In this document: one piece after another, positions 55,105 to 64,000 of the stretch | How the letters are laid out: the number at the start of each line of letters is the position of its first letter | Numbering within the stretch: position 1 is the first letter of the stretch | Assembly: GCA_900143615.1 (NCBI GenBank) | Contig: FREU01000005.1 | Coordinates: forward strand, 228,238 to 292,237 | DNA: 64,000 nucleotides | DNA from: Rhodobacteraceae bacterium Alg231-30 | GTDB lineage: Bacteria; Pseudomonadota; Alphaproteobacteria; Rhodobacterales; Rhodobacteraceae | Direction: 5' to 3' | Translations under genes and position numbers: made by a program | The notes under the pieces: model-generated | What the model saw: only the letters and a program-made list of their open reading frames with translations | Told to the model about the DNA's origin: nothing | The model's database searches: none

Positions 55105-55887
55105 TCACCTCACCCAATCGGGTTTGGATTTTTCAAAAAACGCCGAAATTCCATCCTTTGCTTCTTGGCCTTCCCAACAGGCGACCAGTTCGGAAATCGT
55201 ATGGTCTATCACCGCGTCGTCAATCCGTGGACCCAAGCTGCGTGCCAAGGCCTTAGCGCGCGCGACGGCTCGTGGTGCGCAAGACAGATAAGGTACAATC
55301 TCGGCCTCAACTGCAGCGTCGAGCTCGGCCTCAGGCACGGCGCGCGCCAAAAGTCCCAATTCGACTGCTTCATGCGCTTTGAACAATCGCGCCGACATAA
55401 ACACACGCCGCGCCATGGCCTCGCCCATGCGCGACAGCACATATGGCCCGATGGTTGCAGGGATCAACCCCAACCGCGTTTCCGTTAACCCCATGGTCAA
55501 CCTATCAACGCCGATCGCAACGTCGCACACACTGGCCATACCAACGCCACCACCAAATGCATTGCCTTGCAAGCGACCAATCAGAGGCTTGGACATCGTA
55601 TTTAAGGCCTGCAAGGCCTCCGCCAGCTTGCGCGCCTCGACAAAGCGCGTCTCGCTATCCGCAGCCATTTGAGCCTGCATCCATCCCAAATCACCCCCCG
55701 CACAAAAGCTCTTGCCTGCGCCTGTCAAGACAACGACGCGGACAGCTTCATCTGCACTGAGCGCCTCAGCGGCAGCGCGCAATTCGAGGATCATCGCACC
55801 GGACATGGCATTGTGTTTTTCCGGACGGTTCAACATCAATGTCGCAACGCCACGCGCATCCACATCAATTTTCAGGGTTTCATACAT
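55105..55887 (-). CDS. liuC: Enoyl-CoA hydratase family, probable methylglutaconyl-CoA hydratase
   Basis: A 260-residue crotonase-fold enzyme. VLTGAGKSFCAGGDLGWMQ and LQGNAFGGGVGMASVCDVAIG form the oxyanion hole region, and ETRLGLIPATIGPYVLSRMG the conserved active-site helix. As the last gene of a leucine degradation operon, it should hydrate 3-methylglutaconyl-CoA to HMG-CoA. It lies 11 bases after the HMG-CoA lyase gene. Confidence 0.88.
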   Translation of the reverse strand: MYETLKIDVDARGVATLMLNRPEKHNAMSGAMILELRAAAEALSADEAVRVVVLTGAGKSFCAGGDLGWMQAQMAADSETRFVEARKLAEALQALNTMSKPLIGRLQGNAFGGGVGMASVCDVAIGVDRLTMGLTETRLGLIPATIGPYVLSRMGEAMARRVFMSARLFKAHEAVELGLLARAVPEAELDAAVEAEIVPYLSCAPRAVARAKALARSLGPRIDDAVIDHTISELVACWEGQEAKDGISAFFEKSKPDWVR

Positions 55888-55898
55888 TTGTAGTCTTC

Positions 55899-56753
55899 CT
55901 AATCTTGGCGCATAGAGCGCGCCATGACGGCTGCTTTGGCCAACACGGCCGCATCCAATCCGGTTTCATATCCCAACTCAATAAGTCGCGCATGAACCGC
56001 TTCTGTGGCGACATTTCCTTTAGCGCCCGGTGCATAGGGGCACCCGCCGAGGCCTCCAACAGCTGCATCAAACACCCGCAGCCCCATTTCCAGAGAAACC
56101 TCAATATTGGCCAGCGCACGCCCTGCTGTGTCATGAAAATGACCCGCCAGTTTTTCGGCAGGCACCACCTCCAGAACCGCTTGCAGCATCTCGCCAACGC
56201 GCGCGGGGGTGCCCTGCCCGATGGTGTCGCCCAGCGAAATCTCATAACATCCCATCGCCAAAAGCTCCGCCGCGACTTCCGCAACTTTCGCAGGCGGCGT
56301 TGGCCCGTCATAAGGGCAATCCGTCACACACGACACATAGCCTCGTACAGGTAAATGGACGGCTTTGGCACTGTCAGCCACCGGAACAAACCGCTCAAGG
56401 CTCTCCGCAATGGTTGCATTAATGTTTGCCTTCGAGAAACCCTCGGATGCAGAGCCAAATATCGCGATTTCATCGGCACGTGCCGCCACTGCACGCTCAA
56501 AACCCTTGGTATTGGGCGTCAGAGCCGCATAAGACACGCCATTTCGTCGGGAGATACCTTCCAGAACCTCAGCACTGTCTGCCATCTGAGGCACCCACTT
56601 GGGGCTAACAAAACTTGCAACTTCGATACGTTTGAACCCAGCCTTACTAAGGCAATTGATCAACTCAATTTTTTCTTCTGTTGGGATCGGGCGCTCTTCA
56701 TTTTGCAAACCGTCCCTTGGGCCCATCTCAAAGATTTCAACAAAGTCCCTCAC
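55899..56753 (-). CDS. liuE: Hydroxymethylglutaryl-CoA lyase
   Basis: A 284-residue TIM-barrel enzyme that splits HMG-CoA into acetoacetate and acetyl-CoA. GPRDGLQNE near residue 12 holds metal and catalytic residues, HFHDTAGRA the metal-binding His pair, and VGGLGGCPYAPGAKGN the signature loop with the catalytic Cys. It overlaps the GST gene by 4 bases. Confidence 0.93.
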   Translation of the reverse strand: MRDFVEIFEMGPRDGLQNEERPIPTEEKIELINCLSKAGFKRIEVASFVSPKWVPQMADSAEVLEGISRRNGVSYAALTPNTKGFERAVAARADEIAIFGSASEGFSKANINATIAESLERFVPVADSAKAVHLPVRGYVSCVTDCPYDGPTPPAKVAEVAAELLAMGCYEISLGDTIGQGTPARVGEMLQAVLEVVPAEKLAGHFHDTAGRALANIEVSLEMGLRVFDAAVGGLGGCPYAPGAKGNVATEAVHARLIELGYETGLDAAVLAKAAVMARSMRQD

Positions 56754-57427
56754 GACTTACCCCCCTGCTGTGGCAAATCATAGAAATCCTTTGAATAGAA
56801 TTCCTGAGGTCCTTCCGCCGCGCGCGCAGCACCAAAAGCGGGTCGTGCGGCCATACGCTGAAGATACGCCTCCATATTGGGATAGCGCTCAAACCGAATA
56901 TATCTAGCCGCACTTTCCAGCGTGAATCCCATCATGACATCCGCCGCTGAAAACCCGCCCTTCAACAAATATGCGCGCCCATCTTCCAAAGCCGCTTCTA
57001 AGCCCTTAAGAGCAATCGCCAAGCGCTTCGTCTCGATCCCCATCACCGTCACCGAGCGCATCGCTGGATCCGGCAAAAACAAATGCTGCATGTTGAGGTT
57101 CTGGATCCCCGCCCCCAATGTTTCCGCATAATGCAACCACATCAACCACTCTGCCCGCTCAGCATCGCCTACCGGCGGCATCAAGCTATGGCCTGCGCGA
57201 GTCTCGCAGAGGTATTGAACAATCGCACCGCTCTCATGCAAAACACGCCCGTCAATCTCTAACGCAGGCACGCGCCGCGCTGGACTGATCGCCTTAAACT
57301 CAGGAGCTTGAAGAGATCCATCCATGATTTGGTACGGCACAACATCTACCAGCTCACCAAGCTCATGCATCAGCCACAGAACCCGAAACGACCGGCTGCC
57401 AGCTATAGAGTGTAGAACAGGTTTCAT
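56750..57427 (-). CDS. Glutathione S-transferase in the leucine degradation operon
   Basis: A 225-residue protein with an N-terminal thioredoxin-like domain (SRSFRVLWLMHELGE, and VPALEIDGRVLHESGAIVQYL, the glutathione-binding VPxL and ESxAI motif) and a helical C-terminal domain. It overlaps both neighbours by 4 bases, so it is a true member of the operon. Its substrate is unknown; a GST is not part of the standard leucine pathway, so it may detoxify reactive enoyl-CoA-derived intermediates. Confidence 0.85.
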   Translation of the reverse strand: MKPVLHSIAGSRSFRVLWLMHELGELVDVVPYQIMDGSLQAPEFKAISPARRVPALEIDGRVLHESGAIVQYLCETRAGHSLMPPVGDAERAEWLMWLHYAETLGAGIQNLNMQHLFLPDPAMRSVTVMGIETKRLAIALKGLEAALEDGRAYLLKGGFSAADVMMGFTLESAARYIRFERYPNMEAYLQRMAARPAFGAARAAEGPQEFYSKDFYDLPQQGGKS

Positions 57428-59382
57428 GCCGCGACCTCCACATCCTCTTGCAGCACGATTAACGCCATTCCGTCTTGCACTTGTGCGCCACCTTCGACCA
57501 ACACTTGCTCCACAATACCATCACGCGGTGCCAGCAAAGAATGCTCCATCTTCATCGCCTCAAGGATGACCAGACGATCCTCCTGTTTCACAACCTGCCC
57601 CGGCTGGGCGAAGACCGATTTGACCAATCCAGGCATCGGCGCAACGACCACGTTGCCCCCCGCCCCCGCTTCGTCTTCGCGCACCAAAGGATCAATCACA
57701 TGGAATGGATATCCATTGCCCCAAAACACCGTCAGCATGTCGCCTTCACGCGCAGTACGGGCCAGAACCTTGGTCTGATCCACCCACCATGCACCACCGC
57801 GCCAAGTTACATTATGTTGTAGCGCGCCCAAATCCACGACGTAGTCGCCAGTACCCATAACCGCCACCCGCGCCTCAAAGCGTTCCTCGCGATGGCTCAA
57901 CGCAACTGTCTGTGTCAGCGGTGACCACAAAACCAAAGTGTCCTGCGGGGCCGTTTCCGGAGACTGCATCAATCCCAACGCAGTTACCGCCGCAACCGAG
58001 CGCGCCTTAGTGCAGGCAATCGGATCGGCGGCCAAATCGTCGAGGTGGCGCTCAATCAATCCAGTGTCCACATCTCCGGCAACAAAATCAGGTTGCGCGG
58101 CCAACAGAGCCAAAAACGAGACATTGGTGACTGTGCCGCCCACATCTGTGTGGCGCAACGCGCGTTCCAATTGTTTAAGCGCGATGCCGCGGGTCGGAGC
58201 GTGCACGATCAGCTTGGCAATCATGGGGTCATACCAAGGGCTGATCGTGTCGCCCGCGCGCACACCACTATCGATGCGCGCAGAACTCGGGAAACTCAAA
58301 TGGCTCAGCGTGCCGGTAGCGGGTAAAAAACCTTTGGCGGCATCTTCTGCATAAATCCGCGCCTCAAAGGCATGTCCGGTGATGGTCAACTCATCCTGTT
58401 GTCTTGGCAGGTTTTCCCCTGCCGCCACTCGCAACTGCCATTCCACCAGATCCACGCCTGTGATTGCCTCTGTTACGGGATGCTCCACCTGCAGCCGCGT
58501 ATTCATCTCCATGAACCAAAATCCATCGCTGCGCAGCCCATCTGAGCCATCAACAATGAATTCAATGGTACCCGCGCCCTTATAGCCAATTGCCTCTGCA
58601 GCCCGCACAGCTGCCGCCCCCATTGCCGTGCGCACGTCCTCGGTCATACCTGGAGCCGGAGCTTCTTCGATAACTTTCTGATGGCGGCGCTGCAGGGAAC
58701 AATCCCGTTCAAACAAATGCACCGCCTGAACACCGTCACCAAACACCTGCACCTCAATATGGCGCGGGCTGGTCACGTATTTTTCGATCAGCACGTCAGG
58801 ATTTCCAAAGGCCGTGGTCGCTTCACTTTGCGCGCTGGCCAAAGCCTCGGAGAAATTCTCCGCCTGCTCCACAAGGCGCATCCCCTTGCCACCACCACCC
58901 GCAACGGCTTTGATCAAAACCGGATAACCAATTGCCTCCGCCTGCTTGGCCAAAAACATGCCATCCTGATTGGCACCATGATACCCTGGCACCACGGGAA
59001 CGCCTGCCTCTTGCATCAAGACCTTGGCGGCATCTTTTAGCCCCATCTTACGGATCGCCGATGCCGACGGACCGATGAATACAAGCCCCGCGGCCTCAAC
59101 AGCTTCCACAAACTCAGGGTTCTCAGACAGAAATCCATATCCCGGATGGATCGCCTGCGCTCCCGTTTCAAGCGCGGCCGCAATTATTGCATCCCCTTTG
59201 AGATAGCTCTCAGCTGGTGCCGCGCCACCGATGTGCACCGCCTGATCCGCCAGCGCCACATGTTTGGATCCCGCATCCGCATCTGAGTAGACTGCAACAG
59301 TTTTCACACCCATCTGGCGCGCGCTCTCCATCACACGACAGGCAATTTCACCTCGGTTGGCGATCAAAATCTTTTCAAACAT
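57424..59382 (-). CDS. liuD: Methylcrotonyl-CoA carboxylase biotin-carrying alpha subunit
   Basis: A 652-residue protein. N-terminal biotin carboxylase with ATP-grasp (AVAGGGGKGMRLV, EMNTRLQVEHPVTE), a central linker domain and a C-terminal biotinyl domain with EAMKMEH (biotin lysine, about residue 614). With LiuB it carboxylates 3-methylcrotonyl-CoA. Acyl-CoA carboxylases look alike; the HMG-CoA lyase, IVD and LiuB neighbours decide the assignment. Confidence 0.92.
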   Translation of the reverse strand: MFEKILIANRGEIACRVMESARQMGVKTVAVYSDADAGSKHVALADQAVHIGGAAPAESYLKGDAIIAAALETGAQAIHPGYGFLSENPEFVEAVEAAGLVFIGPSASAIRKMGLKDAAKVLMQEAGVPVVPGYHGANQDGMFLAKQAEAIGYPVLIKAVAGGGGKGMRLVEQAENFSEALASAQSEATTAFGNPDVLIEKYVTSPRHIEVQVFGDGVQAVHLFERDCSLQRRHQKVIEEAPAPGMTEDVRTAMGAAAVRAAEAIGYKGAGTIEFIVDGSDGLRSDGFWFMEMNTRLQVEHPVTEAITGVDLVEWQLRVAAGENLPRQQDELTITGHAFEARIYAEDAAKGFLPATGTLSHLSFPSSARIDSGVRAGDTISPWYDPMIAKLIVHAPTRGIALKQLERALRHTDVGGTVTNVSFLALLAAQPDFVAGDVDTGLIERHLDDLAADPIACTKARSVAAVTALGLMQSPETAPQDTLVLWSPLTQTVALSHREERFEARVAVMGTGDYVVDLGALQHNVTWRGGAWWVDQTKVLARTAREGDMLTVFWGNGYPFHVIDPLVREDEAGAGGNVVVAPMPGLVKSVFAQPGQVVKQEDRLVILEAMKMEHSLLAPRDGIVEQVLVEGGAQVQDGMALIVLQEDVEVAA

Positions 59383-59391
59383 CGTCTTCCC

Positions 59392-60075
59392 TCACCACCA
59401 AGACCCATTTGTGCCTTGGTCCAAATGCGCACGCACGTAGGCAGGCAGCGGCCACGCCTCTCTGTCCATATCGCTGATTTTCCCCAAATATCCATCTAGA
59501 TACGCATGATCGTACAATTCACGATGGATGGTGATTTCAATGCGCTGCAACGCAACCTCAACTTGCGACTTAGTCTGCTCGATTTCATCTCTAAGCTTGG
59601 CTTCGTCGCTCTTACCTTTCACGATCGCGCCCAGCCCGACCTGGTCCAACACTTTGCCTCCGGCGCTCAACGCAATATGCAGCACCATATTGCCGACAAA
59701 CCCGCTTAATAGCTCAAAGGCCCCACCAAAACTCAGCCACCCAAACTTGCCCTTCTTAGATGCCGCAAGCTGCGCGCGCATGCGGTCAAACTCTGCGGCA
59801 AAAACCTCACGAAACTGCCGCGCGAAAAGCGTTCTACTAAAATCGTTGCGCCCTGCAAAAATTCGGATCACAGGCTGCACAAACAACCCGGCTTTGGACT
59901 TCTCAACAAACTCCTCAAAGTTAAACAGGAAGAAGTAGTCTTCGGGATCAATAGAATTATGAACCAAATAGACGGCAATCTCGACCTCCCGTGTCATTTC
60001 GGGAAGCGTCAAATCAGACCAAGAAACATCCGGGAGTTTCGCAGCAAGCCGCCTTCCTAGTTTTTTTATATCCAT
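59392..60075 (-). CDS. Unknown protein between the two carboxylase subunit genes
   Basis: A 227-residue protein I do not recognise. ATG 60075 (MDIKKLGRRLAAKL) is preferred; a longer in-frame start at 60189 would run through the hairpin after liuB. Residues about 20-40 resemble a short EMTREVEIAVYLVHNSIDPEDYFF pattern, a hydrophobic Gly/Leu-rich segment lies near 125-150 (FELLSGFVGNMVLHIAL), and a coiled-coil-like helix near 160-190. It sits between liuB and liuD in the same operon. No function can be given. Confidence 0.7.
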   Translation of the reverse strand: MDIKKLGRRLAAKLPDVSWSDLTLPEMTREVEIAVYLVHNSIDPEDYFFLFNFEEFVEKSKAGLFVQPVIRIFAGRNDFSRTLFARQFREVFAAEFDRMRAQLAASKKGKFGWLSFGGAFELLSGFVGNMVLHIALSAGGKVLDQVGLGAIVKGKSDEAKLRDEIEQTKSQVEVALQRIEITIHRELYDHAYLDGYLGKISDMDREAWPLPAYVRAHLDQGTNGSWW

Positions 60076-60120
60076 CCCAAGGCCTCCCGACCCACTTCTT
60101 CTCTGTCCAAATACTTCGGG

Positions 60121-60144
60121 GGTGTGGGGGCTGGTCCCCACGCC
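60121..60144 (-). terminator. Hairpin directly after liuB with a conserved-looking tail
   Basis: Read on the minus strand, GGCGTGGGG (60144-60136) pairs with CCCCACACC (60129-60121, one G-T wobble), immediately after the liuB stop. CCCGAAGTATTTGGACAGAG follows. I recall very similar hairpin-plus-tail sequences in many Rhodobacteraceae intergenic regions; a processing or partial termination role is inferred. Confidence 0.45.
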
Positions 60145-60145
60145 G

Positions 60146-61753
60146 TCACATCCGAAACACGCCAAACTTGGTTTCTTCAATCGGTGCATTCAGCGACGCA
60201 CTCAAGCTTAACGCCAGCACATCGCGGGTCTTGCGCGGGTCGACAATGCCGTCATCCCAAAGCCGCGCAGAGGCATAGAGCGGGTGGCTCTGCTCCTCAA
60301 ACATATCAAGCGTCGGCTGCTTAAACGCGGCCTCTTCTTCCGGCGACCATGTGCCGCCCTGCCGCTCAATCCCGTCGCGTTTGACTGTGGCCAAAACACC
60401 CGCCGCCTGCTCACCGCCCATCACGGAAATGCGCGAGTTGGGCCAAGACCACAGGAAGCGCGGCGAATACGCCCGCCCCGCCATGCCATAGTTGCCCGCG
60501 CCAAAAGAGCCACCCACCAGCATGGTGATCTTCGGCACTTTGGTAGTCGCCACCGCCGTGACCATCTTGGCCCCATGGCGCGCAATGCCTTCGGCTTCAT
60601 ACTTTTGCCCCACCATAAAGCCGGTGATGTTCTGTAAAAACACCAGAGGAATACCGCGCTGGCTGCACAGCTCAATAAAATGGGCACCTTTTTGCGCACT
60701 CTCGGAATAGAGCACACCGTTGTTGGCAATAATCCCAACGGGACAGCCTTTGACATGGGCGAAGCCACAGACAAGAGTTTCTCCAAAGCGTTTCTTGAAT
60801 TCGTCAAAGCGCGACCCGTCCACAACGCGCGCAATCACTTCGCGAATGTCATACGGCGTGCGCAATCCGCCCGGTACGACGCCCAAAATCTCCTCTGGAT
60901 CATAGGCAGGGTCTTCGGGCGACGCCCAGTCCACAGTCCGTGGTTTGGAGCGGTTCAGATAGCCCACAGCCTGACGCGCCAATGCCAAAGCATGCGCATC
61001 ATCATCCGCCAGATAATCCGCCACGCCGGACAGGCGCGTGTGCACATCTCCACCGCCCAGATCTTCCGAACTCACCACTTCGCCGGTCGCAGCTTTCACC
61101 AACGGCGGACCAGCGAGAAAAATAGTGCCCTGCTCTTTGACAATGATCGTCACATCACTCATCGCAGGCACATAGGCACCGCCAGCGGTACAAGACCCCA
61201 TCACCACCGCAATCTGCGGAATGCCTTTGGCGCTCATATTGGCTTGGTTGTAGAAAATTCGGCCAAAGTGGTCGCGGTCGGGAAACACCTCATCCTGCTG
61301 CGGTAGGTTCGCACCACCACTGTCCACCAGATAGATACAAGGAAGATTGTTCTGCTCTGCAATCTCTTGCGCACGCAGGTGTTTTTTCACCGTCATCGGG
61401 TAATAGGTGCCGCCTTTCACGGTGGCATCATTGCACACCACCATGACCTCTTGCCCCTGTACCTGACCAATACCCGCGATTGCGCCCGCACAGGGCGCAG
61501 CCCCGTCGTACATGCCATGCGCCGCTGTCGAGCCGACTTCCAGAAACGAACTACCAGGATCGAGAAGATTGGCCACACGTTCGCGCGGGAGCATTTTGCC
61601 ACGGCTGACGTGACGGGCGCGTGAGCGCTCGCCGCCACCTTGGGCCGCCATCTGCGCCGCTTCTCGTACAGTGCCGATCATTTCCAGATGCGCCGCTCGG
61701 TTGGCTGCGAAATCCTCTGATCCGGTCAGAACCTTCGACTGTAGTTTGCTCAT
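60146..61753 (-). CDS. liuB: Methylcrotonyl-CoA carboxylase beta (carboxyltransferase) subunit
   Basis: A 535-residue carboxyltransferase with crotonase-like N and C halves. [22 protein letters not shown] and [20 protein letters not shown] form the N-terminal acyl-CoA site, and [19 protein letters not shown] with [19 protein letters not shown] the C-terminal half. These match the MccB type more closely than propionyl-CoA carboxylase. It is 16 bases after the LprI-like gene. Confidence 0.93.
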   Translation of the reverse strand: MSKLQSKVLTGSEDFAANRAAHLEMIGTVREAAQMAAQGGGERSRARHVSRGKMLPRERVANLLDPGSSFLEVGSTAAHGMYDGAAPCAGAIAGIGQVQGQEVMVVCNDATVKGGTYYPMTVKKHLRAQEIAEQNNLPCIYLVDSGGANLPQQDEVFPDRDHFGRIFYNQANMSAKGIPQIAVVMGSCTAGGAYVPAMSDVTIIVKEQGTIFLAGPPLVKAATGEVVSSEDLGGGDVHTRLSGVADYLADDDAHALALARQAVGYLNRSKPRTVDWASPEDPAYDPEEILGVVPGGLRTPYDIREVIARVVDGSRFDEFKKRFGETLVCGFAHVKGCPVGIIANNGVLYSESAQKGAHFIELCSQRGIPLVFLQNITGFMVGQKYEAEGIARHGAKMVTAVATTKVPKITMLVGGSFGAGNYGMAGRAYSPRFLWSWPNSRISVMGGEQAAGVLATVKRDGIERQGGTWSPEEEAAFKQPTLDMFEEQSHPLYASARLWDDGIVDPRKTRDVLALSLSASLNAPIEETKFGVFRM

Positions 61754-61769
61754 TGTTCTTTCCTTTTAT

Positions 61770-62306
61770 TCAATCGACCAAAGCCACAGCTTCGAGATAG
61801 AAAGTCTGCTGTGCGACCAAAACCATCTGACACAACAGCGCCGTCGCGCTGTTTGAATCTTCAATGCCCCACAAGGTTTGCTCAAACTTGCAGGCACTTT
61901 CGCGATACACATTCCAGTTGTCTTGCAGCGCGTTCAACGCATCCTCTTGATGCTGCGGAGGAATATTCATTGCACGCGCATCAAAATCTTTGCTTTCCGC
62001 CCGCGAGATCGCCATCGCAAATGACGCCTGCATCCGCGCCGTCCAATAGGCCAGCTCCTGCCCTATGCACGGCCCCATTGCGTCTTGGCCTTCGGCGGCC
62101 TTCCGGCAGACTTCCGCGGCAGCGCCAACGCATTGATCGCGATCAGCTCCACGCGGCAAGTCCGCAAGGCAGGTTTCCGTCGCCTCAATAGAAAATGGTA
62201 AATCTTGTGCATAAGTCGGAACCGTCAAGAGCGTGCTAACCACAAAAGCCGCGATAACGGCAACACATGTACCAACCAAATTGCTCCACTGCCTCAGAAC
62301 CACCAT
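61770..62306 (-). CDS. Secreted LprI/DUF1311-like protein (first of two)
   Basis: A 178-residue protein with an N-terminal membrane/signal segment (VAVIAAFVVSTLLTVPTYAQ). The mature part has six or so cysteines and a C-terminal LprI-like pattern (ALNALQDNWNVYRESACKFE...LCQMVLVAQQTFYLEA, in part), known as DUF1311 or lysozyme-inhibitor LprI-like. It lies 6 bases after a paralogue at 62313. Role in a leucine operon is not clear. Confidence 0.78.
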   Translation of the reverse strand: MVVLRQWSNLVGTCVAVIAAFVVSTLLTVPTYAQDLPFSIEATETCLADLPRGADRDQCVGAAAEVCRKAAEGQDAMGPCIGQELAYWTARMQASFAMAISRAESKDFDARAMNIPPQHQEDALNALQDNWNVYRESACKFEQTLWGIEDSNSATALLCQMVLVAQQTFYLEAVALVD

Positions 62307-62312
62307 AAAAAA

Positions 62313-62813
62313 TTACTCCTGCAAGCCGTCCGCTTCGAGATAAAGCGCTTGTTCGGCGGTCATATTCATAAGGCAGGACATCGTTGCAGGACCGCCGCCG
62401 GTACCACCGCCCCAGTGCGAACGCTCGTAATCACAGGTCGCATCACGATAGGCGATCCACGCCCGCTGCATGGCCAACAAAGCCTTCCCGGGGCGCCGCG
62501 CCGCGCTGCCAAGCTCGTCCAGTTCGGCGTCTGTTTTTTTACGCATGTCCCGAACATCGCCGTAAGCAACGTTCAGCCGCGCATCCCAGTACTTCAGCTC
62601 GCGATTGAGACATCCGCTCATGGCCGCCGTCGACCAGCCACCTTGCGTGTCTTCCATACAGGCCTCGGCCGAAGCTCCGATACAAAACGTCGGATCCTGA
62701 TCTTCGATTAAGCCGTCCAGACAAGACACAGTTGCTGCGTCAGAATAGATCAAATCATCTGCCAGCACCGGTGTTGCCACCGCCAACAGGACAACCAAAG
62801 AAGATTTAAGCAT
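62313..62813 (-). CDS. Secreted LprI/DUF1311-like protein (second of two)
   Basis: A 166-residue protein with signal peptide (MLKSSLVVLLAVATPVLA) and the same cysteine-rich layout as the 61770 protein: SCLDGLIED, CIGASAEACMED, CLNRELKYWDARLN, AWIAYRDATCDYERSHWGGG and SCLMNMTAEQALYLEAD. The two are tandem paralogues, probably from a duplication. They lie between liuB and ivd, 45 bases after the ivd stop. Confidence 0.8.
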   Translation of the reverse strand: MLKSSLVVLLAVATPVLADDLIYSDAATVSCLDGLIEDQDPTFCIGASAEACMEDTQGGWSTAAMSGCLNRELKYWDARLNVAYGDVRDMRKKTDAELDELGSAARRPGKALLAMQRAWIAYRDATCDYERSHWGGGTGGGPATMSCLMNMTAEQALYLEADGLQE

Positions 62814-62858
62814 TTCAGGACTCCTATGTTCAGAACGTGTCGTTTGACAGTGCCAGAC

Positions 62859-64000
62859 TTACGCCTGCGCCGCCATCAGTTCACGACCGATCAACATACG
62901 TCGGATTTCACTGGTGCCCGCCCCGATCTCCATCAATTTAGCATCGCGAAAAATGCGCCCCACCGGATTGTCACTCAGATACCCTGCCCCGCCCAGCGCC
63001 TGCACCGCCTGATGCGCTTGTTTCATGGCTTCCTCGGACGCAAACAGACAACACGCCGCCGCATCCTGACGGGTAATGCGACCTTCATCGCAGGCCCGCG
63101 CACATTCATAAACATAGGCGCGCGCCGAATTCATCGCTGTGTACATGTCGGCAATCTTGCCCTGCATCAGCTGGAAATTCCCGATCGGCTGCCCAAATTG
63201 CTTACGCTCCACCATGTAGGGCATGACCTCATCCAGACAGGCCGCCATGATTCCTGTACCAATACCGGCCAGCACGACACGCTCATAATCCAGCCCCGAC
63301 ATCAGCACAGCGACCCCGCGACCTTCTTCGCCGAGTACGTTGTCAAACGGAACCTCGACATCTTCAAAGATCAGCTCAGCCGTGTTGGACCCGCGCATCC
63401 CAAGCTTGTCAAAATGCGGGCTGGTGCTAAAACCCTTCATCTCTTTCTCAATCAGAAAGGCGGTGATCCCACGTGGACCGGCATCCATGTCGGTCTTGGC
63501 ATAGACCACAAGCGTATCCGCGTCCGGCCCATTGGTGATCCAGTATTTGTTGCCATTCAGCACAAAGCGGTCGTTCTTCTTGTCTGCCCGCAACTTCATG
63601 CTCACCACATCAGATCCAGCACTGGGCTCTGACATCGCTAGGGCGCCAACATGCTCCCCGGAAATCAGGCGCGGCAGATATTTCTGCTTCTGCTCTTCAT
63701 TACCGTTCAGTTTGATTTGGTTGACGCACAGGTTAGAATGCGCGCCATAGCTTAGCGATACCGACGCACTGGCCCGCGCAATCTCTTCCACCGCAATGAC
63801 ATGCGCCAGATAAGACATCTCCGCCCCGCCGTATTGTTCGGGCGTTGTAACCCCCAACAGCCCCAGCTCGCCAAACTCTTTCCACAACTCATTGGGAAAT
63901 TCGTTTTTGGCGTCGATTTCAGCCGCCATCGGCTTGATGCGCTCCTGCGCATAGCGATGCACCATATCGCGCAGCGCGTTGATATCTTCACCAAGGTCAA
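62859..64000 (-). CDS. liuA: Isovaleryl-CoA dehydrogenase, start beyond the window end
   Basis: The frame stays open to base 64000 (the preserved residues begin [11 protein letters not shown]), so the N-terminus is missing; about 380 residues are present. Acyl-CoA dehydrogenase signatures: [54 protein letters not shown], and the catalytic region around [25 protein letters not shown]. The GIGAGTSEI-like pattern and neighbours fit isovaleryl-CoA dehydrogenase, which oxidises isovaleryl-CoA to 3-methylcrotonyl-CoA with electrons to ETF. First visible gene of the liu operon. Confidence 0.93.
   Translation of the reverse strand, partial: DLGEDINALRDMVHRYAQERIKPMAAEIDAKNEFPNELWKEFGELGLLGVTTPEQYGGAEMSYLAHVIAVEEIARASASVSLSYGAHSNLCVNQIKLNGNEEQKQKYLPRLISGEHVGALAMSEPSAGSDVVSMKLRADKKNDRFVLNGNKYWITNGPDADTLVVYAKTDMDAGPRGITAFLIEKEMKGFSTSPHFDKLGMRGSNTAELIFEDVEVPFDNVLGEEGRGVAVLMSGLDYERVVLAGIGTGIMAACLDEVMPYMVERKQFGQPIGNFQLMQGKIADMYTAMNSARAYVYECARACDEGRITRQDAAACCLFASEEAMKQAHQAVQALGGAGYLSDNPVGRIFRDAKLMEIGAGTSEIRRMLIGRELMAAQA

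Overview
The window looks like chromosomal DNA of a Rhodobacterales alphaproteobacterium, probably of the Roseobacter group. The main reason is the complex I locus. It runs nuoA-B-C-D-E-x-F-x-x-G-x-H-I-x-J-K-L-M-N followed by birA, with small extra genes (DUF5337, DUF5333, lipoproteins, a carboxymuconolactone-decarboxylase-like protein) between core subunits, an arrangement I know from Rhodobacter-type nuo loci. A Hint_2-type protein, RTX proteins and a leucine-catabolism operon fit the same group. I see no rRNA, tRNA, CRISPR array, phage or insertion sequence.

Layout. (1) 1-12029, plus strand: an acetate/acetyl-CoA region. It holds the 3' end of acs, an adenylate kinase, a two-gene sodium:solute symporter, a cNMP-binding/CBS/nucleotidyltransferase (DUF294) protein, a small membrane protein, a membrane-anchored DnaQ-type exonuclease, a flavin reductase, pta-ackA, a beta-keto acid cleavage enzyme and a MarC protein. 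Acetate can thus be imported and activated by Acs (AMP-forming, with Adk recycling AMP) or by AckA-Pta. (2) 12139-21582: an accessory-looking stretch with a self-sufficient cobalamin reductive dehalogenase fused to its own reductase, a 1218-residue RTX protein carrying a glycosidase-like barrel, a broken chrR-like gene and a class V aminotransferase. (3) 21689-34576: mixed housekeeping genes: a DUF815 ATPase, tatABC, a WYL regulator, an orphan iron-type ABC ATPase, an AlkC-like DNA glycosylase, an unusual SDR, a Hint protein, RF3, a hypothetical/glycosyltransferase pair and a DEAD-box helicase. (4) 34650-54686, minus strand: the 14-subunit NADH:quinone oxidoreductase operon with its interspersed small genes, then a terminator, birA, coaX and RNase J. 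(5) 55105-64000, minus strand: a leucine/isovalerate degradation (liu) operon: isovaleryl-CoA dehydrogenase (cut by the window end), two LprI-like secreted proteins, both methylcrotonyl-CoA carboxylase subunits, an unknown protein, a GST, HMG-CoA lyase and methylglutaconyl-CoA hydratase-like enzyme.

How it fits together: leucine degradation yields acetyl-CoA and acetoacetate, the acetate cluster feeds acetyl-CoA, and BirA biotinylates the methylcrotonyl-CoA carboxylase. The resulting NADH feeds complex I. The strongest candidates for unusual biology are the fused reductive dehalogenase, the acetate-linked DUF294/membrane-exonuclease module, the RTX glycosidase-like protein, and the uncharacterised small genes inside the nuo and liu operons. 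All functional calls come from recognising sequence motifs by eye; no database search was run.
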